DNA of 5,952 bases from Acidimicrobiaceae bacterium (GTDB taxonomy: Bacteria; Actinomycetota; Acidimicrobiia; Acidimicrobiales; RAAP-2). This document shows, one piece after another, positions 1-5,591 of this stretch. The stretch spans positions 1-5,952 of the forward strand of contig PLCI01000153.1 in assembly GCA_003135595.1 (NCBI GenBank), written 5' to 3'. The first letter of the stretch is position 1, and each line of letters opens with the position of its first letter. A program made the translations under genes and the position numbers. Under the pieces are notes generated by a model. It saw only the letters and a list, made by a program, of their open reading frames with translations, had not been told where the DNA came from and made no database searches.

Positions 1-78
1 GTCGACACCGGTGGCCGCGTCGAGCGCTTCCAGCGTCGCTACGGCGCGAAGGGCAAGACCCGCGCCGCGAAGAGCTGA
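1..78 (+). CDS. rpmE: 50S ribosomal protein L31, C-terminal fragment
   Basis: The window opens inside a reading frame of 25 codons ending in TGA at 76-78. It begins VDTGGRVERFQRRYG and ends in a Lys/Arg/Ala-rich tail. The pattern V-D-T-x-G-R-V-x-x-F-x-x-R-Y-G is the conserved C-terminal end of bacterial ribosomal protein L31, a small protein of the large subunit at the intersubunit bridge. The N-terminal part, including any zinc-binding cysteines that separate the two L31 types, lies outside the window. Placement directly before prfA matches the usual actinobacterial order rpmE-prfA, which supports the call. Only 23 bases separate its stop from the prfA start, so the two are probably co-transcribed. 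Confidence 0.87.
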   Translation, partial: VDTGGRVERFQRRYGAKGKTRAAKS

Positions 79-101
79 CCCCCGGCGCGCTGCGCCACTC
101 G

Positions 102-1181
102 ATGAGATCGCTCGATGAGACCCTCGACGGTCTCGCTCAAGAGCTCGACGAGCTCGACGTGGCCCTGTCGGACCCGGACGTCGCGCGCGACCCCAAGAGG
201 CTCAAGACGCTCTCCCAGCGCCATCGCAGGCTGAGCGGTCTCGTCGGCACCTGGCGCGAGCTGCAGGCCGCACGCGCCAACGTCGTGCTGGCCGACGAGC
301 TGCTGGCCATCGCGAGCGGCGAGGAGCGTGCCGGGTACGAGGCGGATCGCGCGCGCTCCGAGGAGGCGATCGGCGAGCTGCAGTCGCGCCTCGAGGCGCT
401 CTTGGTGCCCGAGGACCCGAACGCCGGCCGCGCGGTGCTCGTCGAGATCCGCGGTGCCGAGGGCGGCGAGGAGGCGAACCTGTTCGCGCGCGACCTCTAT
501 GACATGTACACCCGGTACGCCGCCACGCAGGGCTACGCCGTGGAGGTGCTCGAGGAGCGCGCGAGCGAGCGCAACGGACTCGACGAGGTCATCTTCAAGG
601 TGACCGGCGACGACGCATGGACCCACCTCGAGCACGAGGGCGGCGTGCACCGCGTGCAGCGGGTCCCTGAGACCGAGGCCAAGGGCCGCATCCACACCTC
701 GTCGGCGACGGTGACGGTGCTCCCCGAGGCCGACGAGGTCGACGTCGCCCTGGACCCCAACGACCTCAAGATCGACGTCTACCGCTCGAGCGGACCGGGG
801 GGCCAGAGCGTCAACACGACGGACTCCGCGGTGCGCGTCACCCACCTCCCGACCGGCATCGTCGTGTCCATGCAGGACGAGAAGAGCCAGCTGCAGAACC
901 GCGCGAAGGCACTCGTCGTGCTGCGGAGCCGGCTGCTGCGACGGGCCCAGGAGCAAGAGGACGCGAAGCTCGGCGACCTGCGTCGCTCACAGGTTGGCGG
1001 CGGCGGACGCGGCGAGAAGATCCGGACGTACAACTTCAAGGAGAACCGGGTCACGGATCACCGCATCGGCCTCACGCTCTACAAGCTCGACGCGATCATG
1101 TCGGGACAGCTCGACGACGTCGTCGACGCCTTGGTCGCGGACAAGCGAGCGCGCCAGCTCGCCGAGCCCAGTGACCGCTGA
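102..1181 (+). CDS. prfA: Peptide chain release factor 1 (RF1)
   Basis: A 359-residue protein, the usual RF1 length. RF1 recognises UAA and UAG stop codons in the ribosomal A site and triggers peptidyl-tRNA hydrolysis. The tripeptide PET at residues 189-191 fits the RF1 P-x-T anticodon-like motif (RF2 has SPF), and it is followed by GRIHTSSATV. The catalytic GGQ is at residues 233-235 (bases 798-806) inside SSGPGGQSVNTTDSAVR. The C-terminal signature RTYNFKENRVTDHR is at about 308-321. The N-terminal third is charged and helical, like the family's domain 1. ATG at 102 gives the normal N-terminus; no Shine-Dalgarno sequence is evident before it, so translation may be coupled to rpmE. Its last 11 bases overlap the start of prmC, whose product methylates Q235. 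All key residues are present and the gene looks intact. Confidence 0.97.
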   Translation: MRSLDETLDGLAQELDELDVALSDPDVARDPKRLKTLSQRHRRLSGLVGTWRELQAARANVVLADELLAIASGEERAGYEADRARSEEAIGELQSRLEALLVPEDPNAGRAVLVEIRGAEGGEEANLFARDLYDMYTRYAATQGYAVEVLEERASERNGLDEVIFKVTGDDAWTHLEHEGGVHRVQRVPETEAKGRIHTSSATVTVLPEADEVDVALDPNDLKIDVYRSSGPGGQSVNTTDSAVRVTHLPTGIVVSMQDEKSQLQNRAKALVVLRSRLLRRAQEQEDAKLGDLRRSQVGGGGRGEKIRTYNFKENRVTDHRIGLTLYKLDAIMSGQLDDVVDALVADKRARQLAEPSDR

Positions 1182-1998
1182 CCCGCTGCTCGCAGAGCTC
1201 GCCAAGGCGCTCGACTCCCCTCGCGAGGCGCTGTGGCTGCTCGACGAGCTCGGTGACGTGGCACCCGGGGCGCGCCGCGAGCAGGCGCTGGCGCTCGCAC
1301 GCCGTCGGCGCGACGGCGAGCCGCTGCAGTACCTGCTCGGCCACTGGCCGTTCCGCACGATCGACCTGCTCGTGGATGGTCGCGCGCTCATCCCGCGGCC
1401 CGAGACCGAGCTGCTGGTCGACCTCGCCCTTGACGTTCTCTCGTTCGCGCCCGGCAGCGCCGTCGTCTGCGACCTGGGATGTGGCACGGGGGCTATCGCG
1501 CTGAGCGTCGCGGTCGAGGAGCGCGCTCGCGGCACGGTGGTGGACGTGCTCGCGACGGACGTGTCCCGCGGGGCACTCGCGCTCGCGACCCGCAACGCCG
1601 AGCGAGTCGGCGCGATGTCGGTCACGTTCCTTGAGGGGTCGTGGTACGACGCGCTCCCGGCCGCCCTCGAAGGCGCGATCACCGTGCTCTGCTCGAATCC
1701 GCCGTACGTGGCGCCCGGGGAGCGTCCGCGCCTTGCGCGCGAGCTCGACTTCGAGCCCGTGATCGCGCTCGTGGCGGCTGACGGCACCGACGGCACGCCG
1801 GGCTTCGCCGCGGTCGAGACCATCATCGAGGGTGCCCCGAGGTGGCTGGCACCTGGCGGGACCCTCCTCGTCGAGCACGGTGCCGACCAGCGCGCCGCTG
1901 CCCTCGCGTGCGCCGAGCGGGTCGGGCTTGTCGCGCGGCGCGACCACGACGACCTGGCGGGCATCCCGCGGATCCTCGAGGCGAGGCGACCGCGATGA
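1171..1998 (+). CDS. prmC: Peptide chain release factor N5-glutamine methyltransferase
   Basis: PrmC (HemK) uses S-adenosylmethionine to methylate the side-chain amide of the GGQ glutamine in release factors, raising termination efficiency. The 275-residue protein has the family layout: an N-terminal helical substrate-binding domain with GEPLQYLLG at 49-57, then PRPETE at 75-80, the SAM-binding loop DLGCGTG at 101-107, and the catalytic NPPY at 176-179. The frame is open further upstream, but the sequence before residue 1 is Arg/Ser-rich shadow of prfA. GTG at 1171 (VTADPLLAEL) gives the normal family length and an 11-base overlap with prfA, so I chose it. No strong ribosome binding site is visible; coupling to prfA translation is likely. 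The stop overlaps the next start as ATGA. Its substrate, RF1, is encoded immediately upstream. Confidence 0.95.
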   Translation: MTADPLLAELAKALDSPREALWLLDELGDVAPGARREQALALARRRRDGEPLQYLLGHWPFRTIDLLVDGRALIPRPETELLVDLALDVLSFAPGSAVVCDLGCGTGAIALSVAVEERARGTVVDVLATDVSRGALALATRNAERVGAMSVTFLEGSWYDALPAALEGAITVLCSNPPYVAPGERPRLARELDFEPVIALVAADGTDGTPGFAAVETIIEGAPRWLAPGGTLLVEHGADQRAAALACAERVGLVARRDHDDLAGIPRILEARRPR

Positions 1999-2609
1999 CC
2001 GTGCTCGTGCTGGCGCCCGACGACCTCGAGGTCGCCGCGGCGCTGCTCGCGAGCGGCGAGGTGCTCGCGGTGCCGACCGACACCGTCTACGGACTTGCGG
2101 CCGTCGTGGGTGACGCCGCGGCGGTCGCTCGGCTGTCGGCGCTCAAGCGACGTCCCGCATCGATGCCGATCGCGGTGCTGTGCGCGTCGCTCGGAGCGGC
2201 GCGTGAGGTCGCGTCGTCCTGGCCGCCGGACGCCGACGTGCTCGCCGCGGCGCTGTGGCCCGGCCCGATCACGCTGATCGTCCCTGCATCCGCAGGCCTC
2301 GCGGCGCGCCTCGGCACGACGGACAGCGTGGGCGTGCGGGTCCCCGACGACGCCCTCTGCCGAGCACTGCTCGAGCGAACGGGTCCGCTCGCGGTGACGT
2401 CGGCGAACCTCCACGGCGCGGCACCGGCCACGACGGCCGGCGAGGTCCTCGCCATCTTCGAGGGCACGGCGATCTCGGGGATCCTGGACGGGGGGACCCG
2501 AGATGGCGAGGTCTCGAGCGTGGTCGACGTGTCGGGTGACGCGCCCGTCATCGCGCGCGCGGGCGCCGTCGGACGCGACGCGATCCTCGCCCTGCTCAGG
2601 GAAGGCTGA
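1995..2609 (+). CDS. tsaC: Threonylcarbamoyl-AMP synthase (TsaC/Sua5/YrdC family)
   Basis: This enzyme makes threonylcarbamoyl-AMP from threonine, bicarbonate and ATP. It is the first step of the t6A modification at position 37 of ANN-decoding tRNAs, completed by the TsaB/TsaD/TsaE proteins encoded elsewhere. The 204-residue protein is a single YrdC domain. Visible family motifs are VPTDTVYGL near 26-34, the nucleotide-binding K51-R52-R53 followed by MPI, LWPGPIT near 87-93, TSAN at 135-138, and DGG at 165-167 followed by SSVVD. It lacks the extra C-terminal domain of long Sua5 proteins, so the short TsaC type fits. ATG at 1995 overlaps the prmC stop by four bases (ATGA), a coupled start. Its 3' end overlaps the oppositely oriented thiolase-like gene by 14 bases, leaving no room for an intergenic terminator. 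Confidence 0.93.
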   Translation: MTVLVLAPDDLEVAAALLASGEVLAVPTDTVYGLAAVVGDAAAVARLSALKRRPASMPIAVLCASLGAAREVASSWPPDADVLAAALWPGPITLIVPASAGLAARLGTTDSVGVRVPDDALCRALLERTGPLAVTSANLHGAAPATTAGEVLAIFEGTAISGILDGGTRDGEVSSVVDVSGDAPVIARAGAVGRDAILALLREG

Positions 2610-4107
2610 TCGAGTCGTCAGCGACGACGACGCGCTCACCGAGCGGGTCGAGCGCCATGAACTGCGACGCGACCTCCTTGTCGTCGGTGGCGAACAGCCG
2701 GCGGGCGTCCGCTGGCGTGCGCAGTGACGCGATCGTTCGCGAGGGCAGGCCGTCGCGACCGTGCACGACCGTGTACGACTCGACGACCGCGGGGCCGGCG
2801 TAGTCGCTGTCCGTGGCACGGAGCGGCACGGCATCGACGGCGGCCTGCACGCTGTGCACCCGGAACCCGCCGCTCGGCGGGGACGTCGAGTACGTGCCCC
2901 ACGAGTGCGTCGAGGCATACCAGCCGAGCCCGGTCACGAGCCCGGTCACGCCGGGGGAGGCGCGCAGCAGCTCGGTCATCGTCGCGATCGAGTGCGTCAC
3001 GTAGTTGTTGCCGGGTCCGCCGAAGAACGTCATCCCGCCGGTCACCGTCGGCGGTCGCTCGTCTTCGAGCACGTCGATCCCGAGCGCGTCGCCCGCGAGC
3101 TGGACCGCGCACGGGAAGCAGCTGTAGAGATCGAGCAGTGCGAGCTCGTCGAGCGACGGGGGTGCCTCGCCGAAGAGTCGTGTCGCGCACGCCCGCATGG
3201 CGAGCGACGTCGACAGCTCCGCTCGCTCTGACAGCAGCCACTGCTCGCGCGCGGACGCGCCGGCGCAAGGGAACACGAGCAGGTCCTCGGGGACGCCCGC
3301 AGCACGAGCCGCCCCCAGCGAGCTCACGATGAGCGCCGCGCCCATGTCGACGACGACGTTGGACGTCAACAGCTTGGTGTAGGGGGCGGCGATCATCCTG
3401 TTCACCGCGGTCGGCGTCGTCGCCGTCGCCGGCTCGACGCGATCACGGAGCCAGGCGAGCTCATTGTGGGCGGCGACGCCGCTCATCCTCGCGGCGAGCG
3501 CGCCAAGTGCGCCGAGGTGATCGCCGCGCGAGAGGCCCCGAGCGCGCCGGCGGGCGTGCTCGATCAGCGCGTAGGCGTGCGCGGGGACCGCAAGCCCCGC
3601 GGCACGCTCGGGGTCATTCATCGCGTCTGGCACCTCGAATGCCACCGGGGCCGGCTCGGCATCGTCGGCCTCGACGTGCCAGGCCACGCGCTCACCGTGA
3701 CGCCGTGCGAGGTCGCGACTCTTGATCGCCTCGGCACCAACGATCACCGCGACGCCGAGCTCGCCGTTCGCGATCCTCGTCGCCGCGTCGAAGACCGCCG
3801 ACTGCGGCACGGTCCCGCCCGCGAACGCCAGGCGCGTCGTCCCCGGCTCCAGGCCGAGCTCCTGAGCGACCGCGCGCGCGGGGTCCCGAGCAGTCCAGAC
3901 GAACGACGGGATCGCCGTCAGCTCGTCCACTTCCTCCAAGAGCGGCGAGCGCGCCCCGCTCGAGCCGGCCGCGTCGCTCCCGGCGAGCTCGACGGCCATG
4001 CCCATCAGCGCCAGCGGCTCCGTGCGCGTGTCGGGGTCCGTCGGGTCAGGTCGGTTGGTGAGCTGACCGACCCCCGCGATGACCGGTGTTCGAGGGTCGA
4101 CTGGCAC
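2596..4107 (-). CDS. Thiolase-like protein (TLP1/SCP2-thiolase related, annotated acetyl-CoA acetyltransferase)
   Basis: A 503-residue protein with a thiolase fold. The N-terminus RTPVIAGVGQ (6-15) is typical. VIVGAEAIKS (121-130) matches the strand after the nucleophile helix, and GGMTFFGGPGNNY (357-369), DLYSCFPCAVQ (326-336) and MIAAPYTKLLTS (238-249) match the thiolase-like type 1 family of mycobacteria and relatives. Residues from about 415 form an extra C-terminal domain, as in that family. Aligned by hand, the nucleophilic Cys position is Gly98, the GHP histidine is Gly364, and the second catalytic Cys region is VTGLGWY, so ordinary thiolase chemistry is unlikely. A CoA- or lipid-linked role is inferred only; the true substrate is unknown. 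GTG at 4107 is chosen because it directly precedes the conserved N-terminus. The gene runs against its neighbours, converging on tsaC and diverging from glyA. Confidence 0.85.
   Translation of the reverse strand: MPVDPRTPVIAGVGQLTNRPDPTDPDTRTEPLALMGMAVELAGSDAAGSSGARSPLLEEVDELTAIPSFVWTARDPARAVAQELGLEPGTTRLAFAGGTVPQSAVFDAATRIANGELGVAVIVGAEAIKSRDLARRHGERVAWHVEADDAEPAPVAFEVPDAMNDPERAAGLAVPAHAYALIEHARRRARGLSRGDHLGALGALAARMSGVAAHNELAWLRDRVEPATATTPTAVNRMIAAPYTKLLTSNVVVDMGAALIVSSLGAARAAGVPEDLLVFPCAGASAREQWLLSERAELSTSLAMRACATRLFGEAPPSLDELALLDLYSCFPCAVQLAGDALGIDVLEDERPPTVTGGMTFFGGPGNNYVTHSIATMTELLRASPGVTGLVTGLGWYASTHSWGTYSTSPPSGGFRVHSVQAAVDAVPLRATDSDYAGPAVVESYTVVHGRDGLPSRTIASLRTPADARRLFATDDKEVASQFMALDPLGERVVVADDSISLP
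2926..2949. repeat. Tandem 12-base duplication in the thiolase-like gene
   Basis: GAGCCCGGTCAC occurs twice in direct succession with no mismatch. In the gene's own frame (minus strand) it encodes VTGL-VTGL at residues 387-394, just before GWYASTHS, in the strand that carries the second catalytic Cys of true thiolases. The duplication is in frame. Whether relatives also have both copies cannot be judged from here. Confidence 0.8.
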
Positions 4108-4111
4108 GACG

Positions 4112-4117
4112 AAAGTA
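4112..4117 (-). promoter_or_regulatory. Possible -10 element for a leaderless start of the thiolase-like gene
   Basis: Read on the minus strand, TACTTT ends four bases before the GTG at 4107. It fits the actinobacterial TANNNT -10 pattern, and no Shine-Dalgarno sequence precedes the GTG, so transcription starting at or next to the GTG is possible. The spacing is a little short for a leaderless start, and the -35 region (about 4135-4140 on the minus strand, TGCGCA) matches the consensus poorly. This is a weak prediction. Confidence 0.3.
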
Positions 4118-4151
4118 TGGCCGGGCGAGCAGGCTGCGCAGACGGGCGGGG

Positions 4152-4157
4152 TAACGT
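4152..4157 (+). promoter_or_regulatory. Probable -10 element for the glyA transcript
   Basis: TAACGT, preceded by a G-rich run (GGGCGGGG), matches TANNNT. It lies seven bases upstream of ATG 4165, the spacing expected if transcription begins on the A of that ATG. No convincing -35 hexamer is visible about 17 bases upstream. It lies in the divergent intergenic region, the natural place for the promoter driving glyA and wecA. If correct, glyA has a leader of about 119 bases. Confidence 0.5.
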
Positions 4158-4164
4158 CGTCGAG

Positions 4165-4299
4165 ATGCGCAACGCCATCACCTCGAAGGGTGTGGGCGTG
4201 GCGAGTGGCGCGACGGCGAGGACCGGCTCCGAGCGCGATGCCGCACTGGCCGAGGTCGCGTCACTCGAGCCTGAGGAGCCGACGTGGACGAGACCGTGA
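4165..4299 (+). CDS. Possible 44-residue leader peptide overlapping the glyA start
   Basis: ATG at 4165 opens a 44-codon frame (MRNAITSKGVGVASGATA..., ending PTWTRP) closed by TGA at 4297-4299, 16 bases inside glyA in another frame. For it: a TANNNT box seven bases before the ATG, suggesting a leaderless mRNA; a high G+C third position (36 of 43 codons after the ATG, by hand count) against about 65% at positions one and two; and an arrangement suited to translational coupling, since the glyA ribosome binding site lies inside it. Against it: the same frame is also open upstream as a shadow of the antisense thiolase-like gene, so openness alone proves nothing, and I recognise no homologue. It has no transmembrane segment and no run of regulatory codons. 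It may instead be untranslated leader. Confidence 0.35.
   Translation: MRNAITSKGVGVASGATARTGSERDAALAEVASLEPEEPTWTRP
4273..4278 (+). promoter_or_regulatory. Shine-Dalgarno sequence of glyA
   Basis: GAGGAG ends five bases before GTG 4284, good spacing for a ribosome binding site. It decides the glyA start in favour of GTG 4284 over the in-frame GTG at 4296, which would be 17 bases away. It is the only strong Shine-Dalgarno sequence I see at a gene start in this window. Confidence 0.75.
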
Positions 4300-5591
4300 A
4301 TCCCTCGAGGCTCGCCTCGCTCGCCGGTGACCCCGAGGTCGCGAGCCTGGTGGAACAGGAGTTCGACCGCCAGTCGCGCAGCCTCCAGCTGATCGCGAGC
4401 GAGAACTTCACCTCTGAGGCCGTCCTGGAAGCGACCGGCACGGTGCTCACGAACAAGTACTCCGAGGGCTACCCCCACCGTCGCTACTACGGGGGCAACC
4501 GCGTCATCGACGAAGTCGAGGACCTCGCACGGAATCGCCTCGCCGCGCTCTTCGGCGCCGATCACGCGAACGTGCAGCCCCACGCAGGCGCCGCTGCCAA
4601 CCTCGCCGTCTACCAGGCGCTCTTGGATCCCGGCGACACGGTCCTCGCCATGCGCCTCGACCATGGAGGGCACCTCACCCACGGCTCGCCCGCGTCGATC
4701 ACGTCGAAGTTCTGGCGCTTCGTCGACTACGGCGTGACGCCGAGGGACGACGAGTCACCGTCGAGCGAGCGGATCGACTTCGACGAGGTCCGGGACCGCG
4801 CGAAGTCCGAGCGGCCAAGGCTCATCGTCGCCGGCGCGACTGCCTATCCACGGGTGATCGACGCCGAGCAGTTTCGAGAGATCGCCGACGAGGTGGGTGC
4901 CCTGCTCATGTTCGACATGGCCCACGTCGCGGGACTCGTCGCAGGCGGCGTGCACCCGAGCCCCGTGCCCCACGCCGACGTGGTCACCCTCACGACGCAC
5001 AAGACCCTCCGCGGCCCGCGGGGTGGGGCCATCCTGAGCTGCGCCGAGCACGCAAAGGCGATCGACAGCGCGGTCTTCCCCGGCTTGCAGGGCGGTCCGC
5101 TCGAGCACGTGATCGCGGCGAAGGCAGTCGCCTTCAAAGAGGCCGCGACGCCTGCGTTCGCGCAGTACGCGCGCGACGTCGTGGCGAACGCCGCCGTGCT
5201 CGGCGCGGCACTTGCCGACGAGGGCATCCGGCCCGTCACCGGCGGCACCGACAACCACCTGCTGCTCGTGGACCTGCGTGACTTCGACCCCAAGCTCACC
5301 GGCAAGGAGGCGCAGGAGGTCCTCGACCTCGCGGGCATCACGCTGAACCGCAACCAGATCCCGGGCGATCCGAGGAGCCCCTTCGTCACCTCTGGGCTCC
5401 GACTCGGCTCGGCGGCGGAGACGACCGCGGGAATGGGTGCCGACGAGATGCGTGAGATCGCCTCGTTGCTCGGGCGCTCCCTTCGCAATCGCGGCGACGC
5501 CGCTGCACAAGACGTGATCCGAGATCGCGTCCGGACCCTGTGCGGCGCATTCCCGCCGTACCCGGACCCGCGCGGCGTGCGTCCCGCCTGA
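4284..5591 (+). CDS. glyA: Serine hydroxymethyltransferase
   Basis: GlyA is a PLP-dependent cytosolic enzyme that interconverts serine plus tetrahydrofolate with glycine plus 5,10-methylene-tetrahydrofolate, the main entry to one-carbon metabolism. The 435-residue length is usual. Visible hallmarks are LIASENFTS (36-44), NKYSEGYPHRRYYGG (57-71, with E61 and Y68/Y69), HGGHLTHG (127-134), AYPR (187-190), DMAHVAGLVA (211-220), TTHKTLRGPRGG (237-248) with the PLP-binding lysine K240, and TSGLR (369-373) whose R373 should bind the substrate carboxylate. The catalytic set is complete. Unusual points are the PLP-phosphate loop, AGAAAN at 101-106 instead of the common SGSQAN type, and GSAAETTAG after R373 where GTPA-x-T-x-RG is common. 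GTG 4284 is supported by GAGGAG five bases upstream. The stop overlaps the next ATG by one base, indicating coupling. Confidence 0.96.
   Translation: MDETVNPSRLASLAGDPEVASLVEQEFDRQSRSLQLIASENFTSEAVLEATGTVLTNKYSEGYPHRRYYGGNRVIDEVEDLARNRLAALFGADHANVQPHAGAAANLAVYQALLDPGDTVLAMRLDHGGHLTHGSPASITSKFWRFVDYGVTPRDDESPSSERIDFDEVRDRAKSERPRLIVAGATAYPRVIDAEQFREIADEVGALLMFDMAHVAGLVAGGVHPSPVPHADVVTLTTHKTLRGPRGGAILSCAEHAKAIDSAVFPGLQGGPLEHVIAAKAVAFKEAATPAFAQYARDVVANAAVLGAALADEGIRPVTGGTDNHLLLVDLRDFDPKLTGKEAQEVLDLAGITLNRNQIPGDPRSPFVTSGLRLGSAAETTAGMGADEMREIASLLGRSLRNRGDAAAQDVIRDRVRTLCGAFPPYPDPRGVRPA

Noticed and set aside
39..956. A 305-codon open frame on the minus strand opposite prfA
   Set aside because: Low-complexity His/Arg/Leu/Val-rich translation, fully antisense to RF1, no motif.
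994..1170. Longer N-terminus for prmC
   Set aside because: The 59 extra residues are Arg/Ser-rich shadow of the prfA C-terminus; starting at GTG 1171 gives the normal family length.
987..2918. A 643-codon open frame on the minus strand across prfA, prmC and tsaC
   Set aside because: It is very rich in Arg, Ser and Ala with no recognisable domain, and it lies antisense to three clear housekeeping genes. This is the usual shadow frame of GC-rich coding DNA.
3466..4164. Upstream extension of the small leader ORF in the same frame
   Set aside because: It lies almost entirely antisense to the thiolase-like gene and has the composition of a shadow frame; the candidate promoter at 4152-4157 also falls inside it.
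4108..4283. A metabolite-sensing riboswitch (glycine, THF or SAM) upstream of glyA
   Set aside because: I could not find the conserved core or paired stems of any of these classes, and the predicted leader is short and looks weakly coding.
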